From contig NC_066580.1 of the NCBI RefSeq assembly GCF_024323335.1, positions 255,974,977 to 256,038,976 on the forward strand: a stretch of 64,000 nt of DNA, read 5' to 3'. The translations under genes were made by a program, and so were the position numbers. This document shows, in pieces, positions 11,933 to 23,631 of this stretch (position 1 is its first letter; each line of letters begins with the position of its first letter). The stretch comes from Lathyrus oleraceus. Its lineage: Eukaryota; Streptophyta; Magnoliopsida; Fabales; Fabaceae. The notes beneath the pieces are model-generated. The model had not been told where the DNA came from and ran no database searches. It saw only the letters and a list, made by a program, of their open reading frames with translations.

Positions 11933-12844
11933 TAACAGTTGCCTAGTGGGTTTTGCCTACTTTTCACTTTTGTTGTATTGTATGTTTATATTATTTTTTG
12001 ACATATTTTTGTGCAAATTTGGGATTACTGTATTGTTTGTAATGTATGAATTGCTTGATATATTAATTGCTTGTGTGCTTGGTGGTCTCTTGTGAGATGA
12101 GTTTTATACCTGAACTCGAGTGCACTTATGATAGGAGAATGGCATAGTCTTGTTGACTTGTGTGGAGTTATTCCTTAGGAAGTTGACTTGCAAGCCCATT
12201 CACTTGGTGGAGGTTATGTTGGGATCAATAATGTCACACGAGTAGTCGTGGTTAGGCATTACTCTTTCCAATATATGCCTTAGAAGCCAATGACCTTAGT
12301 TTACCAAGCCCATCTTGGCCTATTTTTAGGACGTAGTGCGAAGGTCGTTCAAGTGTAAGATTTGATACGTTTGTTACGCGATACTACACTCATAAGAGTC
12401 TCTCTTGAGAATATTTTTGGAATACGAGTAGTCGTTTATCCGATAATATCCAAAAGATGGGATGATGACTATGAGAACCTCTTGTAGAACATGATTGTCA
12501 GGTTTAACCATAGTACACTCCCTTTGGGTGGTTCTTAACCAAGACTCCATGCTCGTGACTTACAACAAACCCTTGATTCGTGGTTGATCCGTTCGTGTGT
12601 ATCCTTAATATCAATGGAACTTGGGTGTTGATAAGGTGTAAACCATAATCCACCAAAATGGATGATTGATATTAAGGATGACTCGATCCATCCCATGACC
12701 TTTGTGTGGTGTGATTTGCTTGATCCTTGAGTGTGATTGTTGCATCCATGCATCCATGCATTCATGCATTCATACACATCCATATCATCAATAATGAGAA
12801 AATTTTCAAGGAACTTAAGAGGTCTATTTGCAAAATTTTTAGAC
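11933..12844 (+). other. Untranslated leader of element B between PBS and ORF1
   Basis: About 0.9 kb with no convincing open frame. Ogre elements normally carry such a leader before ORF1. Just before the ORF1 start is a run of ATGCATCCATGCATTCATGCA-like steps (about 12745-12775), a simple imperfect repeat. Confidence 0.7.
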
Positions 12845-13771
12845 ATGGATAGACAAAGAAGGAATACGAAGAAGTACAGTTTCAAACAACCCGACTTGAA
12901 AGAGTTAAGGAGTTTGACATCCTATGTATTAGATCCCTTGGAGTTCAAGGCTCGTCATGGGAAGCTTCTGTCTATTCTTGCTACTCAGGTGGATGAAGGT
13001 CTGATGAGTGTGTTGGTGCAGTTCTATGATCCCTTGTACCATTGCTTCACATTTCTGGATTTTCAGCTTTTGCCTACGCTTGAGGAGTATTGCCTATGTT
13101 GTGGGTATATCCTAGATCAGTTGTTGTTCAGTGGCTTGGAGAGAGTTCCTACTTCTCAAGAGATTGCTGATCTGTTGCATATAGATGAATCTCTGGTTGG
13201 TGCTCATATGACTACCAAAGGTGGAATTCAAGGTCTCCCGTCTGATTTCCTCATTGCTCAAGCTACTTTGTATGGGAAGGCCATGAGTGAGGACGCCTTT
13301 GAGGCCATATTTGTACTTCTCATCTATGGGCTAGTGTTATTCCCCAACATCGACAAGTTTGTGGATGTGAACGCCATTAGGATTTTCTCTACTCTTAATC
13401 CCGTTCCGACCCTGTTGGGTGACACTTTTTTCTCTTTACATATGAGGAATGCAAAGGGTGGTGGTACCATTGTGTGCTGTTTGCCTCTGTTGTACAAGTG
13501 GTTTATTTCGCACTGGCCACAGAGACTTATGTCTCTCACTAATGATGATATCTTTTGGTACAACCGTGTATATGATGGTGTGCAGATTATTGACTCTTGT
13601 GGTGAATTCTCCAATGTGCCTCTTCTTGGTACATGTGGTGGGATTAACTACAACCCTGTTTTAGCACGTCGTCAGCTTGGGTTCCCCTTAAAGGATAAAC
13701 CTAATAACATTCTGTTAGAAGGTGTGTTATTTCAGGTGGGTAAAGATCCCCAAGACTTGAAGGGCAGGATG

Positions 13772-15225
13772 GTCCGTGATCGGTCACCATTTCCATTGAA
13801 TTCCCGTCGCTAATCCGACATATTTTCATCACCTTGGTAAGATTTATGGTTGTTTTTAGTTGCATTTGAGTCAATTAGCATGTTTTGTTGGTTTGGTATT
13901 GCATTGCATTTGATTACGAGTTTATGTCAAAAAGATCTCGTTTATGCTTCGTTTGGTAGTGTTATTGTTACAGGTTTAAAAGCAAGAATGGTGAAGTTCT
14001 GGACACTCTGAAGGACAAAAATATGAGAAAACAGCAGGTCAACACGGGCACCCATGTGCCACAACACTGCCTGTGTTGTTGATCAAGCAGAGCAGAGAGG
14101 GAGCAGAAAACAGAGATCAACATGGCCACCCGTGTGCCACCACACGGCCGTGTTGATTAAAACAGTGCATTAACACGGGCACCCGTGTGTAGGGACACGG
14201 CCCGTGTTGTTGCCACTGTAACTTATGCTGAAAATAATTAATGTTGAAGAACAACACGGCCACCCGTGTGCCACAACACTGCCGTGTTGATTGAACGGAG
14301 CTTGGAAAACCTAATTTTTGCTGTGTGAACCGATTCTGCTCATTAAGGGTAGTTTGGACCTTTAGTTTGGAAGAGAGTCATCTGAAAGTATAAGAAGGCT
14401 TGGAAGAGAAAGAAGAAGACACCTTTTGACAGACGAACGAACGCATTGCATTGGAGAAGATAGCGAATACGACGGATTTGAAGACGGCGAGATTCAAGGG
14501 TATCAACCATTGAAGATCAAACTCTCCTAATTCATTGTAATGTCTAATCTTCACTTTATGAGTTCTTTAAGTACTGTGAGAGGCTAAACCCCCTGATGCT
14601 AGGGGGTGGTCCTGATGTTATCACATGTTATGAATTTGAACCTATGATTTCTTAATTACTATGTTACGTATTTCAATTCAATTGTGTGATGTTATTATGC
14701 TTTTGTATCGGACAAATACAAATTGATCTATGACTTCCAATAACAGGATTGTGATTGGTAGGGTTTTCACACAATTGGGTTTATGAATGCATCATCTAGG
14801 ACTAGTAACTTTCGTAAATCACCGTAAACCTTGATATTTTGTATGATTAAAACCAATGATTAATTGAATGGACATTTGACTGAGAATTGGTAGTTTAATA
14901 GTTTCTTCCTTAAGGACTTAAGTAAGAACATACCAGAGGTTAGGTGATTGAATGTTTCATATGTATTAAAGAAATCGGGACTGAATTCATAACCGGTTAC
15001 TTCAACTACTCACCCTAGCATCTTTTATCTAATTCAATTGTTTTTACTATTTCTGTGTTTACGATTATAAATTCCAAAACAACCAAACCATTATCTTTTT
15101 GTTCTGATAGAATCAAATTAAAATAAGTAATTCCTACGCAATCCTTGAGATCGATACTTGGAAATAAAACTCCTTATTACTACATCGGTAAAAATAGTAC
15201 ACTTGCTATTTTTCCGATCAGTCCG
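13772..15225 (+). mobile_element. Athila-like solo LTR inside ORF1, TSD GTCCG
   Basis: LTR 13777-15220 (1444 bp) starts TGATCGGTCACC and ends TTTTTCCGATCA, so its termini are inverted repeats (TGATCGG/CCGATCA). GTCCG stands at 13772-13776 and again at 15221-15225. The end (TACACTTGCTATTTTTCCGATCA) resembles Athila-lineage LTRs. No PBS or coding sequence accompanies it, so it is a solo LTR. Strand follows the TG...CA order and the Athila-like 3' end. Confidence 0.93.
14039..14292. repeat. Four GC-rich inverted repeats (ACACGGCC type) in the Athila-like solo LTR
   Basis: Four copies of a roughly 40-bp imperfect hairpin built on AACACGG(C/G)CACCCGTGTG...CACGGCCGTGTTG occur at about 14040, 14112, 14168 and 14252. 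The surrounding LTR is AT-rich, so the block stands out. Confidence 0.85.
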
Positions 15226-15697
15226 CGTTTGGCGCAAGATTCATAGGAAGGGAAGGAAAGAGATTGGTCTGAAGAATTGTATCGCTTTGGAACCCTATAC
15301 CTCATGGGTTAGGAGGAGAGCTTCTAAGTACCTTATGCCTTATGATTATCCAAGACCTACACCTATGGTTGTGGCCGGGCCTTCAACACTCCCTAACCAA
15401 GGAGTAGAGGAGTTGAGAGACGAAGACCGTTCGCGTGCTTGGATCCGTGAACGAGAGGAGCTACTTCGGCAGCTTAGAGATAAGGATGCTTTGATAGAGT
15501 TTCTTGAGCATCAGGTTATCGATGAGCCTGATGATGAGGTGACTTCTCTTCTTCCTCAGTCTTCCAGGTTTTGGAAGAGGAAGTACGATTGACTCGCCAA
15601 GGAGAAGGCAAATATGAAGGCAGCCTATGAGAGAGAGGTGAAGAGGCTTCGTGCAACTTATCTTCTGGTCTCGAGAGCCTTGGACGATTGTTTCTAG

Positions 15698-16027
15698 GGT
15701 TCCATAGGATGTTCATTTTCCTTCTCTCTTCTATTGTATTTGGTTACCAAGATTGTACTTCTTTGGTGTAAAAATATTTTCCAGATATTATTGATATGAT
15801 ATTTCCATATATGTCTAAATGATTAATATTTTCCAAATATTTGCAAATAGAACTCTAAAGTTCCTCTGATTAAAATTAAATCATATGCACAAGCATTTCA
15901 TGCATCATGTGCATAAGCAGGTTTTGTTCCAGGGCTTCTTGTTCAGTGGTCTAACTCTGTGTTCTTCATTTATTTTCAAGACAAGTTGACACACCGGTAC
16001 TACACCAGAGCCAACTCATCAAAGCTT
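15698..16027 (+). other. ORF1-gag spacer of element B
   Basis: 330 bp of mostly AT-rich sequence without an open frame of note. A separate gag start after ORF1 is usual for Ogre. I see no obvious promoter. Confidence 0.6.
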
Positions 16028-17551
16028 ATGGATCACCTAGAACAAGAGAACAGAGAGCTCAAGGAGGAAGTGGCAAGATTGACTGCCCTGATGGAGTCAT
16101 TATTGGCCATCCAAAGCCAATCGTCTCCAATGCCTTCAACTCCTCCCCAGAGGATAGTCATTTCTGAGATTGCCTCCTCGACAGTGCCTGCTGCCAGTGC
16201 CCACTTCGCGCCTACTGCTATGTCAGCCGGGTTTCCCTGGGGAATGCCCGCGAACTTTGTTCCAGAGGGTCTCGCCCCAACGTTTGCTTCTTTGCTGGCA
16301 TCTAGCCCGGTCCTCGCTGTGCCACCTCCAGTCGTGCATACTATGCCGAGAGTAGATGACACCATTTACCACTCTGAGCCATCTGAGGGCCCAGACGTGT
16401 ATGAAAAGATGGATGCTATGAACGATCAGTTCCTTGAGCTTCACAAGGAACTCAAAACTCTCAGAGGGAAGGACCTCTTTGGCAAATCTGCTGCTGAGCT
16501 TTTCCTGGTTCCTAATGTCAAGATTCCTGTCAAATTCAAAGTGCCTGACTTCGAAAAGTACAAAGGAAACACTTGCCCGCTCAGCCATTTGGTTATGTAT
16601 GCACACAAAATGTCGACTCAGACCGATAATAATCAGCTCCTGATCCATTATTTCTAGGACAGCCTGTCCGGTGCTGCCCTGAGATGGTACATGGTTTGGA
16701 CAGCACGAACATCCGCTCCTTCAACGACCTTGGCGAAGCCTTCGTCAAGCAATACAAATATAATGTTGATATGGCTCCCGATAGAGATCAATTGAGGTCC
16801 ATGTCCCAGAAGGACAAGGAAACTTGTAAGGAGTATGCCCAGAGGTGGCGAGAATTGGCTGCACAGATTGTGCCTCCGCTGGAAGAGAAAGAAATGACCA
16901 AGATATTTCTGATTACCTTGAGCTCATTCTATTATGAGCGAATGATTGCTAGCGCTCCTTCTAACTTCACCGAGATGGTGAATATGAGGATACGTCTAGA
17001 GGAAGGAGTCAGGGAAGGGAACCTGACTAGAGAATAAGGCTCTTCCGCCAAACGTTATGGGGCGTTTGCGAAGAAGAAAGATGGCGAGGCACATGCTGTG
17101 ACCTCCCATGTTAAATCTAGAAGACCCTCTGTGAAGAGAAAGACCGTGCGTCCCGCCGGTAATCAGCACCAGGTGGCTCATATAGCACCTGTTTTCAGAG
17201 AACATCAGCAATATCAGCATCATAATCAGAACCAGCAACAACAACATCAACAATATCAGCAACAACAACATCGTCCTCAACAGCAGGCCTACCAGCCTCG
17301 AAACAATAATCAGACCAGTACAAGCTATGATAGGAAAAGGGTCACTTTTGATCCTATTCCCATGACCTACGCAAAGCTATGTCCTTCTTTAATTGAAAGG
17401 AAACTGATCACTCCACGTGACCCACCTGCTATACCTAACAACCCTCAATGGTGGTATAATCCCGAGCTTCATTGTGTTTATCATTTCGGTGCTCCCGGAC
17501 ATGATTTGGAGAACTGCTACCCGTTGAAGACCAAGGTTCAAGTCCTTGTGA
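16028..17551 (+). pseudogene. gag: Ogre gag pseudogene of element B, truncated by element C
   Basis: Capsid protein of element B. The start at MDHLEQENRELKEEVARL (16028) opens a predicted coiled coil. After a proline/alanine-rich stretch come the retrotransposon gag core (FEKYKGNTCPLSHLVMYA, then EAFVKQYKYNVDMAPDR and YAQRWRELAAQ) and a glutamine-rich low-complexity segment. Last is the Tat-type CX3FGAPGH...C finger (CVYHFGAPGHDLENC). Damage: TAG at 16655-16657 (CAG to TAG), a frameshift near 16684-16695 and TAA at 17035-17037. The frame is cut at 17556 by the LTR of element C, so the protease that should follow is missing. Confidence 0.9.
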
Positions 17552-19198
17552 GAAGCTATAGCACCTCAAATTTGCACCCCCATTCATGCATACATTTTCA
17601 TTTTTTTAGGTCATTAACATTACATTAACATTGGATATTGCATTGCATCTCATCAGTCAAGACTGACATCAAGAGAATTCATCTGTGCAGAGAGAGCAAG
17701 TTTTTTCTTGAAATGAAGGCCACATGATTATTCACAAGAGGTTATATGAGCTAAGGGTCATTTTGAAGCTATTGTACCAAGTTTTGAAGGCTCAAAAGTC
17801 ATCAGTGCATTGCCCAGTCATCTGGGCCCCATAAAAGTCAACTGAAAGTCAGCTGAGGGCCAGGAGATGGAGAAATGGTTTGAGGCACTTCATTCATGTC
17901 CAAAAGAGGTTTATGCATCATGTCAAACATCTACATTGAAGAATTTGAAGCCAAATCAAAAGTTTCCAAAAATGGAAAGTCACCTGTAATTTAAAGTTTC
18001 CTAAAATGGCAAGTTTTTGGACTACTTTCAACTTGACTTTCCAACATCAAAGAAGCTTCAAATGAAATTTTGTCCAACAGGAAAGTTTAAGATCTCTCTC
18101 TGCCATTTCCAAAAAGTCCAAGATCATGAGCATCTGATGAATGGTTGAGGAGTTATGAGCAAATGATCACCAAGTGTGCATGGAACTTCAAAGAGCCATA
18201 ACTTTTGATCTAAAACTCCAAATTGAGTGCCTCTTTTTGCATTATGCTCCTTATGACTCATATTTTCCAAAACCCTCATGGCATTGCATGAATGAGCATC
18301 ACATGATCATTGGTCCATGCATGTGTTTTTTGGAGGGAAAATCATGAATTTAAATTTGGTTGATCATGTGAGTTTTCTTGCCATTCCATCATGTTCAGGA
18401 TATCATTTTAAGTGAAAATACACCATGCATGCTACTATTCACGTTCATAATGGCCATGCATAGGGTGAAAATTCCAATTGTGCATAACACCTTATTTCTC
18501 ACTAATCTTTCATTAGCCATGCCTAAGTGTAATTAGCAAAGTGATTAGGGAAGCATATGAAAGGCTAATCATAACAGAATTTTTCAGTTTCATTCATTTT
18601 AGATCTAGATCCAAGTTTTCCCTCCAAAATTTCTCTCAATCATAATTCAAAAATTCTTCAAGTAACACATGATTTTTACTGCATATTCTGGTTTCTTGAT
18701 CATCATTTGGTAAAATTCAAGCTCTTGATTGAAGAATTTGGTGAAGAATCAAGGTGTGCAAGCTCAAGAACATGAAGATGGAAGTGGCGAATTAATCAAT
18801 ATCTAGTTCGTTTCAAGCTTCAATTTCTACATCAGACTTCATAACAAGGTTGATAGAGTTGATTTGGACATTGCTAGGCCTTTGAATCCATTGCTGCCAT
18901 TGATTGTTCTTCAAGAGGTTGGAAATTCGAACCTCTTAATTCAAGATTTTATGTGCATGTTATTGTAGATCTTTGAATGCTGATTCTGCTGATGCTTTTA
19001 GAATTAAAAAGGGTTGAGTATTCATTGAGATATGTTGAGTTAAAGTTTGAGTGCATAAATGTTTTTCTTCGATTCTCCTAATTCATGGATTGTTAGGATG
19101 AAATGATGTTAGATTTGTGATCTACGTGTGATAAGCTTTCGTTTGGTGTACTGGTTGATGAAATCTGAAAAAAAAAATTATTGATGGACACTGTAGCG

Positions 19199-19225
19199 CC
19201 ACCGTCTTCATGAGGAAGGCGGTGG
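19199..19225. repeat. Leader hairpin CCACCGTCTTC/GAAGGCGGTGG in LTR C
   Basis: An 11-base stem with one G:T-type mismatch and the five-base loop ATGAG. Same core (CCGTCTTC...GAAG.CGG) and same place relative to the leader as the hairpin at 6815 in the solo LTR. Confidence 0.8.
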
Positions 19226-21543
19226 AAACCACCATTGCCGCCGCCGTCTGCAACATGCAGTATTGGCTAGGCTTTATCCACGCGTACGTCCACGCAGGCG
19301 CTTTCATGGCAGAATTATTGGACCTCGTTTCTTTGACTCGCACGCATGGCAGTTGACTCGGTGACTAGGCTTGCCACGTCAATTATTGATACGCCAGCGT
19401 TTTAGTGCATACACGCTTCGATTCCTGGCATTTGCTTTTTGTGTATTATTTTCATTTCAAGCGCATTTTGATTGCTACACAGTTCGATCCCTGCAGCTAG
19501 CACTTTTTCAAATTAAATCCACCATTTACCTTTCCCTCCATTTCATCATGTGCTTTGTTCATTTTATTTCAAATAGTTTCATCACAATCAGAACATCACT
19601 TAAAATTGAAAATGATTCCAAATAATTCCAAATTTTTTCTCACATGATCCTTGAATTGTCTATTATTTTTTGGTTGTGATTTCATGATTTTATCACTTCT
19701 GGAATTTTAAATGTGATTGATTCTTTGGACATGTATACATATGTGACATGCTTCATTCAAATTGATGTGAAATGCTCAATAATTGGCCAATTGATTTGAA
19801 ATTTGGTGTGTTGCTTCCTAACATCTTGTATGATTTTTGAGGCTTGGTTGTGTATTTTTCTCATTTTTCATCTCTGTTTTGGACACATGATTGTATGGTG
19901 TGACAATGTGTGTCACACAATTTGATGTCCTACTTGTGCATTTTCATTTCTAGGACAATTGAACTCCGTTGATTCTAATTTTTGGCATGATGATTATGTT
20001 GGACATGTTGTATGCTCATAAAAATTTCCAGGATTGTTTGATTCATTTCTGTTTTAATATGGAATTTTCATTCTTGATGACCAATTGTGTGCTTTGAAAT
20101 TGCCTTTGCCATAGCTTGCTCATATGATGACTTTGCTTAATGCTTTAGACTTGGTCCTTTTTAGGACATGTTCTTACTTGATTAAATGAGCTTCATGTTG
20201 AATATTGGTTGCTGTTTTGACTTTTTACTTTGCCTTTGACCCTAGCCTTGGTGCTAGTGGTTTGTACTTATCTTTTGAGTTTTGCATTTCAGGTCCAAGC
20301 TTATAGTCCTAATGGTTGATGTTGATCTCATACCTTGAGATGCAAATTCTTTGTCCACTAACTTTTGTTGTGTGTAGGTTCACTGAGTATGGTGGAATAT
20401 CTTGAATGCTTACACACAGAGCATGACTTGTGCATATTGGTTGTCTCACTGTTGACTGTCTGTTTGGTTTGTCTGAATGTGAATATTGACTTGTTTGATT
20501 TTCTTACAGGTATTTTAGTAGCTTTAACTCATTACTTGAGTTGCTTTGCTTTGCTTGTGGTTGGTATACCACTTAGGTAGTCTCTCTAACTCCATGTAGT
20601 CTGGAAGCCCTGTCGTTTATGTTTGGCAGGCATTTGGCTGAAGTCCTCCTTAAGAGGCAATGACTGTGTTTGTTTACTTTTGTGCCATGTACTTCAAGTC
20701 CTCCTAAGTGAAGAGGCAATTGGCAGATAGAAGGGACTAGCAGTCAGTCCCCTGCTATTCAGTTGAGTCTTTCATCTTGCTCGCACTACGTGCTGATGCA
20801 TTTGAATAAACACCCAAGATCATTGTATATGGAGTCAGTCAAGTGGAATAGACTTCCTCATTTTGGACTCCCACACCCTCATTGATTCAAGCTCACCCAG
20901 GCCCGGGTTAAGAGCTATGAGGTCTTATCCTCATTACCTTTCATCTGCTCACCCTGACGGTCAATGTCAGTGGTTAAGAGCCATCAGATACCCTTCCAGT
21001 GTCGTCTTGTTTGTCGAGGTTGATATGACCCCTTGACTAAAGCCTCACCCTTGATGTTTAAGCCTCTTGTTGGTGTGTTTACTTCATGTTATATGTTTGT
21101 GTGTGGTGATTGTATCCCCATAGGATTGCTAGACTTCGCATAGTCTCTCGTTTGCATGTCAATTAAGGTAGCATGGTTCCTTCGTCTAAGACTTCCTTTC
21201 TTGCGTGAGCTTTCCTAAAACACAAACAAACTTTATCCCCTCTTATGGACACGTTGACTCCTTCTACTACAGGTGAGTAAGTCTCCCAAGGTCGAGCATC
21301 CGGTAGATTGCGTAGTGACGTTGTTCACCTAAAAAACACAAAACAAATAGAAGTAGTTTAGCCGAACTACGACAACTCTGATTCTCATGTCCAGATGAGA
21401 TACGTAGGCACGAGATGCGATGTCTTGTCGAGTTTGACTGACGACTAACATTTAACCCTCTTCTCTCGCCCTCGTTGCGATTGAGACCTTCCCTTTCTCT
21501 TGCCCTAGTTGCAATCGAGACCCTTCTGTTTTGTGTGGGTATT

Positions 21544-21890
21544 CGGAGTCTGATGTAAGTCCAGCGATTGGCATTCGGTTTCCTGTTTGTTTGTTGTTTG
21601 TTCGGAGTCTGATGTAAGTCCAGCGATTGGCATTCGGTTTCCTGTTTGTTTGTTGTTTGTTCGGAGTCTGATGTAAGTCCAGCGATTGGCATTCGGTTTC
21701 CTGTTTGTTTGTTGTTTGTTCGGAGTCTGATGTAAGTCCAGCGATTGGCATTCGGTTTCCCGTTTGTTTGTTGTTTGTTCGGAGTCTGATGTAAGTCCAG
21801 CGATTGGCATTCGGTTTCCTATTTGCGTTTGTTTGTTCGGAGTTGGATGTAAGACCAGCGATTGGCATTCCGTTTCCAGTTGTGCGTTTC
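21544..21890 (+). repeat. 59-bp tandem array (six units) in LTR C
   Basis: Units begin CGGAGTCTGATGTAAGTCC and start at 21544, 21603, 21662, 21721, 21780 and 21838. The first five are almost identical and the sixth is diverged. Homologous to the looser array at 8804-9125. The near-identity suggests recent amplification inside this LTR. Confidence 0.93.
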
Positions 21891-22403
21891 GTTTGACGTC
21901 TCAGCATCTTTATTTTCAGCATTTTGTTTCGGCGTGAGTTAGCCGAGCTACGAGTGCTCTGATTCTTACTCTAGTTAGAGAAGATACGTATGCATAGGAT
22001 GCGATGTCCTAGCGAGCACGTTCCCCATTCCCCCGAACTACGTAGACTCTGATGTTTGTGTCTGACAAACTATGTAGGCCCAGGATGCGACATCCTGCCG
22101 AGTCCCCTTCTTCCGTCTTTCATTTGTGTTTCATTCCAGTGTGTGTGCAGTTTTTGAGCAGTTATTCAGCAACCTTATTCTATTCTTTCTGAGCGTGGAT
22201 CCCGTCGAGTACGACGGATGCGTAGGGGTGCTAATACCTTCTCTTCGCATAACCGACTCCCGATCCTTGCAATCTCTGGTTGTAAGACCATTTCCTTTCT
22301 AGGTTTACTTCGAGCGTTTCCTTTCCGTCCTTTGGGATGAATAACGCACGGTGGCGACTCTGTGTCTTTTTCCCGCCGGTTGTTTTTCGCGAATGCGACA
22401 GCG

Positions 22404-22420
22404 TGCGACTCTGCTGGGGA
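22404..22420 (+). other. Primer-binding site of element C (tRNA-Arg type)
   Basis: TGCGACTCTGCTGGGGA, the Ogre/Tat PBS lacking one G of TGGCGAC, three bases after the LTR end. Confidence 0.85.
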
Positions 22421-23631
22421 TTCTATAAGAAGTTGACCTCTTGCTGGTCCATCTTCCCTAAGCGAGTCAATCCTAGCGCTCTTTAGGATAGTTTTGGTTG
22501 CTTTTACTACTTTATTTATGGCATTTATGATTATTATGCTATGATTGTATATACTTGCATATATGTTTGCATGCATCATATTATCATTGTGTTGGATTTT
22601 GTACAGGTTGGTTCCTCTGATTTGGGGTGGGTGTTCTGAGTGAGGCCCAATACCCAGGCTGAGTATACACCTAGGATTAGCGTGGTCTCACGTCTCTTCA
22701 CATGTTGTACGACATGATGCGGAGATGTGACATACCACAGCCGGACGGGGTTCATTTGAGAGAGTCCTTCCATTTGGAGTATTCCACTCATGATGGATTA
22801 TCTCTTCTGAGCTGTTGACTTCGGTGACCGTTCTTTCCCGGATCTTTGGTTGAGATGATCTTATTAGAGCTACAACGGCACACCCGAAAGGTCAAACCCG
22901 TTGAGTATCTTGCCCGATTTTCGAGACCATTATCCGCCTTAGGATGACCTTATTAGACGTCACCTGTGAGGGGAGGGGTTTGATTCCTACAACACAGGTT
23001 CTGTCAGGGATGCTGTAATGGTAACTTTGGTTCAGTCGGACTTATGGATTTCTGGGACGCCAGAAGTTTGTCCGTGGTATTTATCAGCGGGTTCCGTTTA
23101 TTTTGGATCCCCGGGTTGAATCCAAGGGTGCCTGTTCAGAGGATCTTGTGGCTATCCGTTCAGTGGATGTTCTTGTGATGATAGTGATATATCCCCCGTT
23201 CCGTTTATTTCGGAACTTCCCAAGTTGGATTTATGGTTACTCGGGCCCTCAGATGATTGAAATCAATTCAGAGACCGGTCCAGTACAGTTGATCTTCAGA
23301 TGACTTGAAGGATGCACAGTGACTTGCATTCATGCATTTGCATCATTCCCATTTTGCATTCATCCGCATCTAACTCATGTCTATCTATACTCAGGGGTCC
23401 ATTTTTGATTGAGATCCTGGTTGAGAGACATCCTGATGTCCGAATGTTATTGTCAAATTATTATCTGTCTCGATGAAGCCAGAATCAAAGGACAGAATCT
23501 TCCTCATACGGATAGACATTGCATGTGTGGGTCATATTAACCTGTTTTCTGTTTTGTAGGTGTCAGTATCTAACCAAGTGCACATAGCTCTTCCGCTCCG
23601 GTATCCTGCCAGACGCAACAAATCCAAGCTG
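22421..23631 (+). other. Untranslated leader of element C
   Basis: About 1.2 kb between PBS and gag with no ORF1 and no convincing frame. It parallels the leader of element D (GGGTGTTCT...CCATTACCCAGGCT blocks). Confidence 0.65.

Larger units (their letters stand above)
12845..15697 (+). pseudogene. ORF1: Ogre ORF1 (protein of unknown function), split by a solo LTR
   Basis: Extra ORF found upstream of gag in Ogre elements; function unknown (related plant sequences are annotated as DUF/aminotransferase-like plant-mobile-type domains). It begins MDRQRRNTKKYSF at 12845, rather than at an upstream in-frame ATG that encodes only leader. Recognisable parts are LEFKARHGKLLSIL, then LPTLEEYC, then a hydrophobic segment around FEAIFVLLIYGLVLFP, then a WRKIHRKGRKE region and a glutamate-rich, probably coiled-coil C-terminus (REREELLRQLRDKDALIEF). 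The frame is interrupted from 13777 to 15220 by an Athila-like solo LTR. It continues in frame beyond it, meets one TGA at 15590-15592 and ends at TAG 15695-15697. Apart from these two lesions the frame is open. Confidence 0.85.
3263..17556 (+). mobile_element. Element B: Ty3/gypsy Ogre retrotransposon, 5' half, nested and broken
   Basis: The plus-strand order is LTR (3263-5033 and 10135-11908), tRNA-Arg type PBS (11915), leader, ORF1 (12845-15697), gag (16028-17551). This is the Ogre plan, including an extra ORF before gag. It is interrupted by a solo Ogre LTR, by an Athila-like solo LTR, and at 17556 by element C. Its protease, pol and 3' LTR do not reappear in the window; they were deleted, or lie beyond the C/E junction outside the window. 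The 5' end of its LTR is missing or hidden by copia element A. Confidence 0.85.
17557..22400 (+). repeat. 5' LTR of Tat element C
   Basis: 4844 bp. It begins TATAGCACCTCAAATTTGC, apparently a decayed TGTA(A/G)(T/C)ACCTC as in element D, with the initial TG mutated to TA. It ends AATGCGACA three bases before the PBS. The middle parallels the solo LTR strongly (for example AAAGTCCAAGATCATGAGCA, ATTGCATATTCTGGTTTCTTGAT, GGCATGATGATTATGTT). It holds a leader hairpin and a regular 59-bp array. No coding potential. Confidence 0.87.

Noticed and set aside
12737..12844. Upstream ATG of ORF1 at 12737
   Set aside because: The extra 36 residues come from an ATGCATCCATGCA-type simple repeat and unconserved leader; 12845 fits the ORF1 start better.
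15158..15220. N-terminal part of the frame running 15158-15592 as a separate gene
   Set aside because: Its first residues lie in the Athila-like solo LTR; only the part after 15225 is ORF1.
21267..21922. Minus-strand repeat-protein frames with PIAGLTSDSEQ units
   Set aside because: Antisense translation of the 59-bp LTR array, which happens to lack stops; similarly at 8831-9202.
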